A stretch of 32,145 nt of DNA from the NCBI GenBank assembly GCA_016875715.1, contig VGOZ01000035.1, positions 1-32,145 of the forward strand. The letters run 5' to 3'. The notes under the pieces were generated by a model. The model made no database searches and had not been told where the DNA came from. It worked only from the letters and a program-made list of their open reading frames with translations. The translations under genes were made by a program, and so were the position numbers. Shown here in pieces: positions 22,980 through 31,980 of this stretch (within the stretch, counting starts at the first letter, position 1; every line of letters starts with the position of its first letter). This DNA comes from Chloroflexota bacterium (GTDB lineage: Bacteria > Chloroflexota > UBA6077 > FW602-bin22).

Positions 22980-24049
22980 CCGGTATCGAGTGTGATTGGC
23001 TCGAGATCGAGTTCCGACCGGGGCTCGAGGAGGCAGTTCGGGCTGAAGTGCAGCAATGCATTCCCGCCGCGTCGTTCCAGGTCGTGGCACACCGTCCATG
23101 TGGAGTCGTGAGCGGCGCCGCAATCGATCGAATCGAGACTCTGGGGACGATCGTGGCCGTTCACGCGCTCGTTCGGTTCGCGATTCCTCGTCCGCGGGCA
23201 CTGCTCGGCGATGAGAACCTTCGGCGGATCGCGGCGCTGCTGCGAGGCGTCATCGGTCGTTCCGCGGCGAACTGGATCACCTTTCGTCTCAGCGCTGCCG
23301 GCTCCAGTTCGCCGGTCCTTCGACGGCTGAGGTCCGCCATTGCCGAGATTACCGGCTGCTCGGAGACGACGGCGGAGCCCTCCCTTCACCTTCGCCTGTG
23401 GCCAGACGCGCACGGGTGGTGCCTCGCGGCGCGGACCACGCCGCTACCGCTCACCGTCCGGCCCTGGCGCGGAGCGCATCTCCCGGGCGCGCTCGATGCC
23501 TCGGTCGCTCGCGCGATCCTTCTGCTGGGCGGCCATCACGCGCGACAGAGGGTCCTCAACATCGCCTGCGGTGCGGCAACGCTTCTCATCGAGCGCCGCG
23601 CCATAGGACCGTGGCGGGCGGGCGTCGGTGTCGATATCGACGCGCGTGCGATCGACGCGGCGCGCCAGAACCTGGCGTCGGCGTCGGTCCAGGGTCATCT
23701 GATCCGAGGTGATCTGGAGGCGCTGCCCTTCCCGGACGCCTCATTCGACGCGGTCGTCGCGGACCCCCCCTTCGGCATGTTGAACTCAGCTACGGAAGGC
23801 ACCTACCCGGCGCTGATCGATGAGGCGCTCCGCGTTGTGTCTCCTGACGGCTACGTCGCAATCGTCAGCGCCCGACGACGACTGCTCGATGCGTGCCTCC
23901 AGCGTCGTACCGATGTCCGCTCGGTACGGCCCCCACTCACGTGTGCCATCCCGCTTCGAAACGGTACGATTCTCCTGACCATCCGATTCTTCGGCCGCAG
24001 ACGTGGTGAACCAGCGCGACGTGGCCGGCCCAACGTAGGCCTGCCATAA
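22976..24049 (+). CDS. RNA methyltransferase with THUMP-like domain, RlmL/TrmN type (probable CTG start)
   Basis: The protein has ~357 residues. The N-terminal part, DWLEIEFRPGLEEAVRAEV, is the beginning of a THUMP-type RNA-binding region. The Rossmann methyltransferase domain shows VLNIACGAATLLIERR, VGVDIDARAIDAARQNL, RGDLEALPFPDASFDAVVA and the target-base motif DPPFG, typical of N2-guanine RNA methyltransferases. S-adenosylmethionine is the cofactor; the RNA target is unknown. The only canonical upstream start, TTG 22868, would need ~36 shadow residues and a 112-bp overlap. CTG 22976 gives a CTGA overlap with the preceding stop, with GGAG 11 bases upstream, so I use it. Confidence 0.85.
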   Translation: MTGIECDWLEIEFRPGLEEAVRAEVQQCIPAASFQVVAHRPCGVVSGAAIDRIETLGTIVAVHALVRFAIPRPRALLGDENLRRIAALLRGVIGRSAANWITFRLSAAGSSSPVLRRLRSAIAEITGCSETTAEPSLHLRLWPDAHGWCLAARTTPLPLTVRPWRGAHLPGALDASVARAILLLGGHHARQRVLNIACGAATLLIERRAIGPWRAGVGVDIDARAIDAARQNLASASVQGHLIRGDLEALPFPDASFDAVVADPPFGMLNSATEGTYPALIDEALRVVSPDGYVAIVSARRRLLDACLQRRTDVRSVRPPLTCAIPLRNGTILLTIRFFGRRRGEPARRGRPNVGLP

Positions 24050-24073
24050 TCGTGTGGCTCAGGAGTTTCGTTC

Positions 24074-24274
24074 GTGCCCAAGATGAAGACCCACAAGGGG
24101 ACCTCGAAGAGGTTCCAGTTCTCTGGAAGTGGGAAACTGATGCGTACGCATCATATGAAGACCCACTTCAGGCGCCGCAAGTCCAAGCGCATGCTGCGCC
24201 AGCTTGACGAGATGTCGCCCGTGTTCAAGGGGGACGTCGAGCGGATCTCGCGACTCATCCCGTACAGCGACTGA
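24074..24274 (+). CDS. rpmI: 50S ribosomal protein L35
   Basis: The protein has 66 residues. PKMKTHKGTSKRFQFSGSGK is the L35 N-terminal signature, followed by a basic region. GTG 24074 has AGGAG eight bases upstream. It is followed by rplT as usual; infC, the normal first gene of the infC-rpmI-rplT group, is absent and a methyltransferase precedes it instead. The C-terminal half differs from the common L35 tail. Confidence 0.96.
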   Translation: MPKMKTHKGTSKRFQFSGSGKLMRTHHMKTHFRRRKSKRMLRQLDEMSPVFKGDVERISRLIPYSD

Positions 24275-24292
24275 GAGAGACGGAGAGCAGCG

Positions 24293-24655
24293 ATGGTGCG
24301 TGTCAAGCGTGGTGTGACGGCGCGAGCCCGCCACAAGAGGATCCTGAACGCGGCGAAGGGACATCGCGCGAGTCGACATAAGCTGTACGCGCGTGCCAAG
24401 GAGTCGATCCTTCACGCGTGGTCGTACGCGTATGCGCATCGACGCGAGCGTCGGGGTGACCTGCGCCGACTGTGGATCACGCGGATCAATGCGGCTGCGC
24501 GATCGGTCGGCCTCACCTATGGGCAGTTCATTCACGGCCTGAAGATGGCCGAGATCGCGCTGGATCGTAAATCGCTGGCCGAGATCGCGGTGCGCGATGT
24601 GGCTGGGTTCCAGCGCCTTGCGGCGACAGCACGGGCGGCACTCAGCGCCGCCTGA
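24293..24655 (+). CDS. rplT: 50S ribosomal protein L20
   Basis: The protein has 120 residues and binds 23S rRNA early in large-subunit assembly. MVRVKRGVTARARHKRILNA, GHRASRHKLYARAKESILHA, RRGDLRRLWITRINAAAR and GLTYGQFIHGLKMAEIALDR reproduce L20 from end to end. ATG 24293 is preceded by GGAGAG. It lies 18 bp after rpmI. In some bacteria L20 represses its own operon; I see no clear operator. Confidence 0.97.
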   Translation: MVRVKRGVTARARHKRILNAAKGHRASRHKLYARAKESILHAWSYAYAHRRERRGDLRRLWITRINAAARSVGLTYGQFIHGLKMAEIALDRKSLAEIAVRDVAGFQRLAATARAALSAA

Positions 24656-25424
24656 GTACGTCGCCGCATCGCGCGGCGACATTGCAGCCGCACTGCGCCT
24701 TCATCGTCGCGAGGTTCGGAGCGGATTGCGACTGGCCCTCGTCGAGGGTCCGAAGACGCTCCTCGATCTACATCGTGGGGACCATCGGATCGATCGTCTG
24801 TTCGTGGATCGGGCATCGATGACGGATGCCGTTGTGTCTGCGCTGCTCGTCGACCTCCCGTCCGAAGTCGTGCGCCTCGCGGATGGGGCCGCAATGGCGC
24901 GCCTGGCCGATACGCGCACGCCACAGGGTGTGGTCGGGATCGTCGCGCTTCCCTTACCCCGGATCGCCACCGATGACGAAGTTCTTCTCATCCTTGATGG
25001 CGTTCAAGATCCCGGGAACACGGGAACGATCGTGCGCTCTGCCCTTGCCAGCGGGGTCGTCGGGGGCGTCGTCTGTCTTGGGGGCGCGGATCCGTTTGGC
25101 CCCAGAGCCATTCGCGCCTCAGCCGGCGCGGTTTTCGCAGTGCCACCGCAGGTCGATCCGGAAGACTCACTCGACGGAATCCTCCGCAACAGGCGCCTGA
25201 TCGGTGCCTCCGCTGGAAAGGGCGAACTCTACGATCGCCTTGCGTGGACCGAGCCGATCGCACTGGCTGTGGGTTCGGAGGGACATGGCCTGTCGCGCCG
25301 CACGAGCGCTCGCGTCGACACCTACGTCCAGATTCCTACGGTCGGCGCCATCTCCCTGAACGCCGCCATCGCCACCTCTATACTCGTGTTCCACATCGCC
25401 CGGGAGCGATCTCGCTGTACGTGA
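24597..25424 (+). CDS. SpoU/TrmH-family RNA 2'-O-methyltransferase
   Basis: The protein has up to 275 residues. LALVEGPKTLLDLH in the substrate-binding domain, LILDGVQDPGNTGTIVRSAL (SpoU motif 1), GADPFGPRAIRASAGAVFAV, PIALAVGSEGHGLS (motif 2) and VQIPTVGAISLNAAIATSIL (motif 3) define the knotted SPOUT methyltransferase that methylates ribose 2'-OH in rRNA or tRNA. GTG 24597 is the only canonical start before the domain and lies 59 bp inside rplT without a ribosome binding site. The recognisable protein begins around 24660 (VAASRGDIAAALRLHRR), where no ATG/GTG/TTG exists, so the true start is uncertain. Confidence 0.88.
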   Translation: MWLGSSALRRQHGRHSAPPEYVAASRGDIAAALRLHRREVRSGLRLALVEGPKTLLDLHRGDHRIDRLFVDRASMTDAVVSALLVDLPSEVVRLADGAAMARLADTRTPQGVVGIVALPLPRIATDDEVLLILDGVQDPGNTGTIVRSALASGVVGGVVCLGGADPFGPRAIRASAGAVFAVPPQVDPEDSLDGILRNRRLIGASAGKGELYDRLAWTEPIALAVGSEGHGLSRRTSARVDTYVQIPTVGAISLNAAIATSILVFHIARERSRCT

Positions 25425-25541
25425 CGTGGTGGATCGGGCTGAGCCGGCTGCGATGGGACGATGTGAGAGACTCTCCTCGACCTGAGACCGGTGTCGTTTG
25501 CAGATGTGCGATGGTCACATGAACGCACCGGAGGGCCGGTC

Positions 25542-26570
25542 GTGATTGATCGTGTGTGCGACCTCGAGCGGGAGGCACTCGAGGCACTGGGCGAGGCGGG
25601 GGACGAACGATCGCTCGAGGAGTGGCGGCTCCGCTATCTAGCGAGATCGGGTCGTTTGTCGATGCTGCTGCGCGGCCTTGGCGATCTCCCCGATGCGGAT
25701 CGGCCGGCCGCGGGCAAAGAGGCCAACCGCGTCAAGCTCGCGTTGGAGAGCGCGCATGCCGCGGTCTCTCGACGCATCGAGACCGCGCGCCTTGAGGTCG
25801 CCACGTCGATTGACGTGACTCTGCCCGGTCGACGGGGCCCGAGGGGCGGGTTGCACCCCGTCACGCGTATCGTGCGCGAAATCGTCGCCGTGTTCGGGCA
25901 GCTTGGGTTCAGGGTCTCGGAGGGGCCGGAGGTCGAGTTCGATTCCTATAACTTCGAGAGGCTCAACATCCCGCCCGATCATCCCGCACGGGATATGCAC
26001 GACACGTACTGGCTGGACATCCCGGGCCGATCCGGGCAGATCCTCCTCCGAACTCACACCTCTCCGAACCAGATTCGCATCATGGAGCGGCAGCGTCCTC
26101 CGATCCGCGTGGTTGTTCCAGGCAAGGTGTACCGGTATGAGGCAGTCGATGCCACCCACGAGACGATGTTCTTTCAGGTCGAGGGGCTTGCGGTCGATCG
26201 GGGTATCACCATGGCCGACCTGAAAGGGACGCTTGCGACATTCGCCCGCGCGATGTTCGGTTCCGAACGGCGGGTGATGTTCTACTCGGCTTACTTCCCC
26301 TTCGTCGAACCGGGGGTCGAAGTCGCGATCGACTGCTTCTCGTGCGGCGGATCGGGCTGCAGGACCTGCAAGGGCACGGGCTGGATTGAGATCATGGGCG
26401 CGGGAATGGTCCACCCGCACGTGCTGCGCGGCGTCGGATACGACCCGGATGAATACACCGGTTTCGCCTTCGGCCTGGGACCCGAACGCGTGGCGATGTT
26501 GAGGTACGGCATTCCGGACATTCGCCTGTTCTACAGCAACGACCTTCGATTCCTGCGCCAGTTCCACTAG
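25542..26570 (+). CDS. pheS: Phenylalanine-tRNA ligase alpha subunit
   Basis: The protein has 342 residues, starting at GTG 25542 with GGAGGG six bases upstream. The frame opens earlier at GTG 25491 without such a site. An N-terminal coiled coil (LEREALEALGEAGDERSLEE) precedes the class II synthetase core: HPVTRIVREIVAVFGQLGFR, GPEVEFDSYNFERLNIP, RDMHDTYWL, LRTHTSPNQIRIM (motif 2 region), FFQVEGLAVDRG and GFAFGLGPERVAMLRYGI (motif 3). A Cys cluster CFSCGGSGCRTCKGTGW is a known variant of the family. It charges tRNA-Phe as an alpha2beta2 enzyme with pheT, which follows by 11 bp. Confidence 0.96.
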   Translation: MIDRVCDLEREALEALGEAGDERSLEEWRLRYLARSGRLSMLLRGLGDLPDADRPAAGKEANRVKLALESAHAAVSRRIETARLEVATSIDVTLPGRRGPRGGLHPVTRIVREIVAVFGQLGFRVSEGPEVEFDSYNFERLNIPPDHPARDMHDTYWLDIPGRSGQILLRTHTSPNQIRIMERQRPPIRVVVPGKVYRYEAVDATHETMFFQVEGLAVDRGITMADLKGTLATFARAMFGSERRVMFYSAYFPFVEPGVEVAIDCFSCGGSGCRTCKGTGWIEIMGAGMVHPHVLRGVGYDPDEYTGFAFGLGPERVAMLRYGIPDIRLFYSNDLRFLRQFH

Positions 26571-26581
26571 AGGTCTGCCGG

Positions 26582-29050
26582 ATGCGTGTGCCACTCTCGT
26601 GGCTTGTGGACTACGTGGACATACCGTCGGATGTAGCGGCGATGGCGCATCGCCTGACGCTTGCTGGCCTTCCCATCGCGGCAATCGAATCGACGGGTGG
26701 GCAGTTCGAGCGTATCGAGGTGGGACGTATCGCGGCGTTGGAGAAGCACCCAAACGCCGATCGACTCCTCCTCGCAACTGTGGACCTTGGGGAAGGAGCC
26801 ATGACAGTCGTGACGGGGGCGCCGAATCTCCAAATCGGCGATCACGTGCCTTTTGCCCACGTCGGAGCAGAGCTTTGGGACTATCACGCGAACCCACCCA
26901 TCCGTCGAGCGCTGCGGGAGGGAAGGATCCGCGGCGTCACGTCGCGTGGCATGGTGTGTTCCGCGGCGGAACTCGGACTCGGCGACGATCATGAGGGGAT
27001 CCTCATTCTTGACGCTCGTCATCCGGTCGGGGTGCCCCTCGCGCGCGTGTTTGGCGACACCGTGCTGGAACTGGAGGTCACGCCCAATCGCGCAGACTGT
27101 CTTTCGTTGCTCGGCATTGCACAGGAGGTTTTTTCGCTCTATGGCGGAGACCTTCGGCAACCGCGGATCGACGTGGTGCCACCGGGTGAGAGCGATGCCC
27201 TCTCGATCGAGATTGCATCTCTCGACCTGTGCTCCAGGTACTGTGGTTTGATCGTCGATCGAGTGCGGGTCGGCCCCTCACCCGTATGGATGCAGGATCG
27301 CCTTGCCGCGGCCGGCATACGGCCGATCTCCAACCTCGTGGATGTCACCAACTACGTCATGCTCGAGTTCGGTCAACCACTTCACGCGTTCGATCTGGAT
27401 CGCGTGGGCGGTGGGCGCGTCATCGTGCGGAATGCACGACCGGGCGAAACGCTGGAGACGCTCGACGGTGTCGTTCGCCGTCTCCAGACCGAGATGCTGG
27501 TGATCGCCGACTCCGAACGTCCAATTGGGTTGGCGGGGGTGATGGGGGGACGCGACTCCGAGATCACCGCGGGAACAACTCGCGTTCTGCTCGAGTCGGC
27601 CAACTTTCAGCCGACATCGATTCGACGCACTGCGCGGCATCTGAAGCTACCGAGCGAGGCATCCCGGCGCTTCGAGCGCGGAATCGCGCCCGAGATCGCG
27701 TGGCTCGCCCTCCACCGCGCCGCCGAACTGATCCGGGATCTCGGCGCGGGCGAGCCTCGGTATCCGGCGATCGACTGCTATCCGCGACCGGTCGATCGGC
27801 CGCCCGTGCGCGTGCCGATTGCGGAGTTCGAGCGACTCCTCGGAATTCCTATTGCGACGCAGGAGGTCACCGAGGTTCTTCAGCGCCTGGCATGCGTCAC
27901 GGTGGTCGAGCAGGGTGTCATCGTGGTGATGCCGCCCCAGCGCCGACTCGACATCGCGATTGCCGCCGATGTGGTCGAAGAGGTCGCTCGGATCGTGGGT
28001 TTCGACCGGCTGCCCGAGCGTCTGCCCGCGGGTTCCCTGCCACCAGTCGATCAGGCGAATGCGCCCGCGTTCGAGGACTCTCTGCGCGATGCTCTGGTGG
28101 CGGAGGGCGCCGCGGAGATCGTCAGCTATTCAATGGTCGGTGAGGCGGCGCGCGACCGGGTGCCCGTGGAGCCATTGGGGGAGCCTCTCGGAGATCAGTT
28201 CGCGGAGCGACTTCTGCCGGCGCAGCAACCACTCGCGCTGGTTAACCCGCTCTCGTCAGAGATGGCCCTGTTGCGCACCGATCTCGTGGGCCAGATGTTG
28301 ATCGCGATTCGCGATAACGGGCGTTGGTTTGACCGGGATGTGGCGCTGTTCGAGATCGGCCGGATCTATCTCGCGTGCGGGGAGGATCTTCCCGAGGAGC
28401 GGCGGGTCGCGGCGCTCGGCCTCGGTGGCCACCAGTCGGGGGAGAGTCTGGATGCCCGTCGAGCGACCGATTTCCTCGATATCAAGGGTTGTGTCGAGGG
28501 CACGCTCGATCGCATCGGGGTGCGCGGCGCTGTTTTCGCGCCGATGCGCCACTCCCTCTTTCGGCCCGGATTCGCCGCGGCGGTCCTGACCGGCGATCCA
28601 CGCGATGCGCGGGCCGTTCTCCTCGGTGGCATGGGGGAGGTCGATGTGGCCGTTCGTCGGGCGCACGGCATCGATGGACCGGTATTCCTCGCCTTGCTGG
28701 ATGTCGCGCGCTGCCAATCAGGCGCGGCTCCCCTGGTACGGGTCGAAGCGCCATCCCGATTCCCGGTCGTGCGGCAGGATCTTTCGGTCAACGTCAGGCG
28801 GGCAGTGAGCGTTGAGGATGCCCGGCGCGTCATCGCGCGGGCGGTGCGGCCCATCGGACGTGAAATCGCGCTCGTGGATGTCTATCCGGGAATCGATGCG
28901 GGCACCGCAGATCTCAGTCTGACGTTCCGCATCACGTACGGTGCCGACGATCGAACGCTGACCGATGCGGAGGTCGGCCGGGCGCATCGCGCCGCGGAGG
29001 ACGCCGTAAGGGCACGCCTGAACGGCCGTGTGCGCGGACGGGACGACTGA
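26582..29050 (+). CDS. pheT: Phenylalanine-tRNA ligase beta subunit
   Basis: The protein has 822 residues, full length. In order: an N-terminal B1 part (MRVPLSWLVDYVDIP), a tRNA-binding OB fold (GRIAALEKHPNADRLLLATV, then VTGAPNLQIGDHVPFAHVG), the B3/B4 editing domain (SRYCGLIVDRVRVGPSPVWM, ISNLVDVTNYVMLEFGQPLH), the B5 domain (~400-470), a catalytic-like core, and the FDX-ACB anticodon-binding domain from ~725 (PSRFPVVRQDLSVNV). ATG 26582 has GAGGT eight bases upstream. It ends the rightward operon; the intergenic region beyond it holds two hairpins. Confidence 0.96.
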   Translation: MRVPLSWLVDYVDIPSDVAAMAHRLTLAGLPIAAIESTGGQFERIEVGRIAALEKHPNADRLLLATVDLGEGAMTVVTGAPNLQIGDHVPFAHVGAELWDYHANPPIRRALREGRIRGVTSRGMVCSAAELGLGDDHEGILILDARHPVGVPLARVFGDTVLELEVTPNRADCLSLLGIAQEVFSLYGGDLRQPRIDVVPPGESDALSIEIASLDLCSRYCGLIVDRVRVGPSPVWMQDRLAAAGIRPISNLVDVTNYVMLEFGQPLHAFDLDRVGGGRVIVRNARPGETLETLDGVVRRLQTEMLVIADSERPIGLAGVMGGRDSEITAGTTRVLLESANFQPTSIRRTARHLKLPSEASRRFERGIAPEIAWLALHRAAELIRDLGAGEPRYPAIDCYPRPVDRPPVRVPIAEFERLLGIPIATQEVTEVLQRLACVTVVEQGVIVVMPPQRRLDIAIAADVVEEVARIVGFDRLPERLPAGSLPPVDQANAPAFEDSLRDALVAEGAAEIVSYSMVGEAARDRVPVEPLGEPLGDQFAERLLPAQQPLALVNPLSSEMALLRTDLVGQMLIAIRDNGRWFDRDVALFEIGRIYLACGEDLPEERRVAALGLGGHQSGESLDARRATDFLDIKGCVEGTLDRIGVRGAVFAPMRHSLFRPGFAAAVLTGDPRDARAVLLGGMGEVDVAVRRAHGIDGPVFLALLDVARCQSGAAPLVRVEAPSRFPVVRQDLSVNVRRAVSVEDARRVIARAVRPIGREIALVDVYPGIDAGTADLSLTFRITYGADDRTLTDAEVGRAHRAAEDAVRARLNGRVRGRDD

Positions 29051-29087
29051 CTGTGGCCCCGCCGAAGTGCGCATTCCGCGTCCCGTC

Positions 29088-29153
29088 CGCTCGCTGGCTC
29101 CACCGAGCGCGACAAACGATCCCGCCGATCCGAGAGGGTGCTGGACCGGCGGG
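29088..29153. terminator. Two hairpins between convergent pheT and response regulator genes
   Basis: CGCTCG at 29088-29093 pairs with CGAGCG at 29104-29109 (loop 10). CCCGCCG at 29121-29127 pairs perfectly with CGGCGGG at 29147-29153 (loop 19). Neither is followed by a T tract on either strand, so they are weak terminator candidates. Their place in the only non-overlapping convergent gap of the window is the main support. Confidence 0.3.
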
Positions 29154-29168
29154 CTGTGATGCTCGGAT

Positions 29169-29954
29169 CTACCGCATCGAGATCGCGACCTCGGCCGAGG
29201 ACGAAGCGGGCGTCTCGGCGAGGGGAGACGGCAGTCCCTCCTGTTCGGCGAATTGCGCCGGATCGACGAAGCGGTAGCCGACGCCCGGCTCGGTCAGAAT
29301 GTACTTTGGTCGGGATGACTCCGGCTCGAGTTTCTGACGCAGATATCGGACGTAGACCCGCAGGTACTCGGTCTCCTCGCCGTACCCTCGTCCCCACACC
29401 TTACGGAGAAGATCCTGATGGAGGAGGACGCGGCCAGCATTGGTTACCAGTTCGTAGAGGAGCTTGTACTCCGTGGGGCTCAGTTTGATGTCCCCTTTGC
29501 CCTTGACGGTCACGCGGCGCTGCGCGAAGTTCATGGCGATGTCACCGCAAGTGAAGACGGGTTCCCTCTTGGCGTCGCCAGGCAGTTTCGAGCGTCGAAG
29601 TACCGCCTTGACCCGAGCGATCAGTTCGGGGATACTGAAGGGTTTCTGCAGGTAGTCATCCGCTCCGAGTTCGAGGCCCTTGACCTTGTCCTGCTCGTCA
29701 CCCTTCGCGGTGACCATAATGATCGAGACCGTCGAGAACTCTCGGATCCGGCGGCACACATCCCATCCACTCGGGCCGGGCGGCATCATGATGTCCAGGA
29801 TGATCAGGTCAGGCTCGTGCATCTCGGCCATCTTGAGGCCCTGTTCGCCGTCCTGAGCGACAAGGACTTTGTACCCGGCCGGCTCAAGATTGGAGCGGAT
29901 AAGGCGGACGATCCGCGGCTCGTCATCCACGACAAGAATCGATGCGTGCTTCAC
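29169..29954 (-). CDS. OmpR/PhoB-family response regulator
   Basis: The protein has 261 residues. The receiver domain (residues ~5-122) has the acidic pair in LVVDDEP, the phosphate-accepting Asp54 in LIILDIMMP, the switch Thr in MVTAKGDE and Lys104 in YLQKPF. A winged-helix DNA-binding domain (~133-231) shows KLSPTEYKLLYELVTNAGRV, VWGRGYGEETEYLRVYVRYL, RQKLEPESSRPKYI and GVGYRFV. A ~30-residue low-complexity tail follows. It starts at GTG 29954, overlapping the kinase stop as GTGA, so the two proteins form a cognate pair. The target genes are unknown. Confidence 0.95.
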   Translation of the reverse strand: MKHASILVVDDEPRIVRLIRSNLEPAGYKVLVAQDGEQGLKMAEMHEPDLIILDIMMPPGPSGWDVCRRIREFSTVSIIMVTAKGDEQDKVKGLELGADDYLQKPFSIPELIARVKAVLRRSKLPGDAKREPVFTCGDIAMNFAQRRVTVKGKGDIKLSPTEYKLLYELVTNAGRVLLHQDLLRKVWGRGYGEETEYLRVYVRYLRQKLEPESSRPKYILTEPGVGYRFVDPAQFAEQEGLPSPLAETPASSSAEVAISMR

Positions 29955-31798
29955 TCGTGTTCCTCCTCTGATTCGGCCAAACCGATCTCGCTGTCGCTCG
30001 CATCTTCAGGTGGCGCGAGCGGTATGGTGAAGGAGAAGGTGCTCCCCTCCCCTTCGCGTGACTGGACGGCAATCCTGCCGTTGTGCATCTCCACGATTCC
30101 GCGGCAGATCGAGAGGCCTAGCCCGAAGCCCCCCGCCCGCCGGGCCTGTCCGTCGCTGGAACGAAAGAACCGCTCGAAGACCTGTCCAATCTCATCTTCC
30201 GGAATACCGATTCCCTCATCCTGCACCGAGAAGCGCGCCATGTCAGGTTCGGCAACTTCGGCGCGCACAGTGATGGTCCCGCCGCTGGGCGAGTACTTCA
30301 CCGCGTTCTCAATGAGATTGCGCAAAACCTGTTCGAAGCGGAGCTTGTCGGCGAGGATCGCGGGAAACCCGTTGGAAACTTCGACGACAAACTGGTGATC
30401 CATTGCGTGCCGCTGATTCTGGACGACGAGAGACCTGATTACCCGCCTCACGCGTAGACGGCGGAGATCTACCTTCATGACCCCCGATTGGATCTGTGAT
30501 ATTTGCAGGACATCCTCGATGATCGCGCGCAGGCGGTCGCTCTCTTCGTCGATGATTTCGAGAAACTCGCGGACGGTACCTGCCGGCCACTCCACGTCTT
30601 GACGGAGAAGGGACTGGGAGTAGCCCTTGATGGATGTGATGGGCGTTCGAAGTTCGTGGCTGACATTCGAGATCAACTCGGTCTTCAGTCGGTCGAGCTC
30701 CTCGAGTGCGCGCACCCGAGCCGCCTCGCGGAGGAGCTTGGCGTTCTCAACCGCGATGCCGGCGGTGTTTGCCAGGGAGGTCACGATGCGCTCGGAGGCG
30801 GCGTCGAATCCGCCGCGATGATCGAGCTCGAGTTGGATCGCCCCGATAACGCCGCGTCGAGAGTGGAGCGGGATCACGAGAACCGACTTCACGTCCTCCA
30901 GCAGGTCGGGCCAGCGGGCATCCACGGCCGTGTCGTTCACTCGCACGGGGCGCCGCGTCTCGACAGCCCAGCTGGCCACAGAGCTTCGTGCGCACGCGAG
31001 GCCCATCGGCGTATCGCGGACAAAGTCGCCGTTCAGCGCGAACTTCTTGGCGGCATCTCGAACCGCAACGGCGCCCAGTTTTCGGCTCGACTCATCGAGC
31101 AAGAAGACAATCGCCCGCTTGAACTGGACGTGGTCGGCGATGTTGAAGATCAGTTCGTTGCAGATCTGGGCGTCACCCATCTCGCGGCTCAAGATCGTCG
31201 AGAACTGGTGGACGGTGTCGCTCGTCGAACGGAGCCGGACGTTCTCGTTGGTGAGGTGCTCGACGACCTGCTCGTGGCGATTCGACAGGCTCGTCACGCG
31301 CACACTCGTCTCGAGCGAGCGCGCCTCGGAGTCGTTCATACGGCGACAGATGGCCAGACTCATCTGAGCGAGGCGTTCAAAGTCGCCATCCGCGAAGGAG
31401 GGAACCACCACGGGATCGCCCGACTCGCACTTTCGGAGAGTACGACCGAGCTCGCGCGCCTGCGCGATGACCGACCGGCGTACCTCCTTGACCGCCAACG
31501 CGAAGAGCCCGACCGTCGCCGCACAGGCGAGAGCCGGCACAAGTGCGAGGCGGACCCCCAAATCGGGCTCGACCAGCGCCAACCAGGCCCAGCTCCCGAG
31601 AATGGGCAGAAACGGAAGAGCCGCAAGGACGAGGAAGGCACGTGTGCCGACGCGCCCGACTTCCGCCGGCGCCGCCTGGTCGATTGGCCGCAGGGAGCCC
31701 GTTTCGAGGCGGCGAGGCCGAGCGACCTGTGCGGCGGACAATCCTGCCTCAATCCCCCCGGTCGATCTACGAGCGACCGCATGTGACCTGCACGGCAC
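29951..31798 (-). CDS. Membrane histidine kinase with GAF domain
   Basis: The protein has 615 residues. Two hydrophobic segments (~53-76 and ~83-103) anchor it with almost no loop between them, so it lacks a large external sensor domain. A coiled linker (~110-205) leads to a GAF domain (~205-355; FKRAIVFLLDESSRKLGAVA, then SVLVIPLHSRRGVIGAIQLE). The kinase core has the H box with His381 in NVSHELRTPITSIKGY, the N box NLIENAVKYSP, DEGIGIP and GFGLGLSICRG. It likely senses an internal or membrane signal and phosphorylates the overlapping response regulator. GTG 31798 is the upstream-most start and the exact N-terminus is uncertain. It diverges from the rRNA promoter. Confidence 0.94.
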   Translation of the reverse strand: MPCRSHAVARRSTGGIEAGLSAAQVARPRRLETGSLRPIDQAAPAEVGRVGTRAFLVLAALPFLPILGSWAWLALVEPDLGVRLALVPALACAATVGLFALAVKEVRRSVIAQARELGRTLRKCESGDPVVVPSFADGDFERLAQMSLAICRRMNDSEARSLETSVRVTSLSNRHEQVVEHLTNENVRLRSTSDTVHQFSTILSREMGDAQICNELIFNIADHVQFKRAIVFLLDESSRKLGAVAVRDAAKKFALNGDFVRDTPMGLACARSSVASWAVETRRPVRVNDTAVDARWPDLLEDVKSVLVIPLHSRRGVIGAIQLELDHRGGFDAASERIVTSLANTAGIAVENAKLLREAARVRALEELDRLKTELISNVSHELRTPITSIKGYSQSLLRQDVEWPAGTVREFLEIIDEESDRLRAIIEDVLQISQIQSGVMKVDLRRLRVRRVIRSLVVQNQRHAMDHQFVVEVSNGFPAILADKLRFEQVLRNLIENAVKYSPSGGTITVRAEVAEPDMARFSVQDEGIGIPEDEIGQVFERFFRSSDGQARRAGGFGLGLSICRGIVEMHNGRIAVQSREGEGSTFSFTIPLAPPEDASDSEIGLAESEEEHE

Positions 31799-31910
31799 CT
31801 AGCAGTGGACCCGAGCGGCCGACGTTATGGTATCTAGGCGCAATGGTATGTCAAGTGAGGTGGTCGTAAGAGGCCCGTCCGGGTCGGCCCGCGTGGGCCA
31901 AGGAAGGTGC

Positions 31911-31940
31911 TTGACAGGCGCGGACCAACGGGCCTACAGT
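31911..31940 (+). promoter_or_regulatory. rRNA operon promoter
   Basis: A perfect -35 TTGACA at 31911-31916 is separated by 18 bases from a -10 TACAGT at 31935-31940. Transcription should begin around 31947, giving a leader of ~160 bases before 16S. It is the only sigma70-type promoter in the window with a consensus -35, as expected for a strong rRNA promoter. Confidence 0.75.
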
Positions 31941-31980
31941 TCGTTTCTGTGCCTCGAACGGGCCGTGGTCCGTCTGGAGC

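Noticed and set aside
25425-25541. Possible T-box or attenuator upstream of pheS
   Set aside because: No T-box consensus, Phe-rich leader peptide or terminator pair was found in these ~117 bases.
26333-26385. Cysteine cluster in pheS as a sign of an inserted zinc domain
   Set aside because: This cysteine pattern is a known variant of bacterial pheS and lies in the normal place.
25638-26897. 419-residue minus-strand open frame
   Set aside because: It is antisense to pheS and pheT, which match their families along their length.
30503-31786. 427-residue plus-strand open frame
   Set aside because: It is antisense to the histidine kinase, with no recognisable domain.
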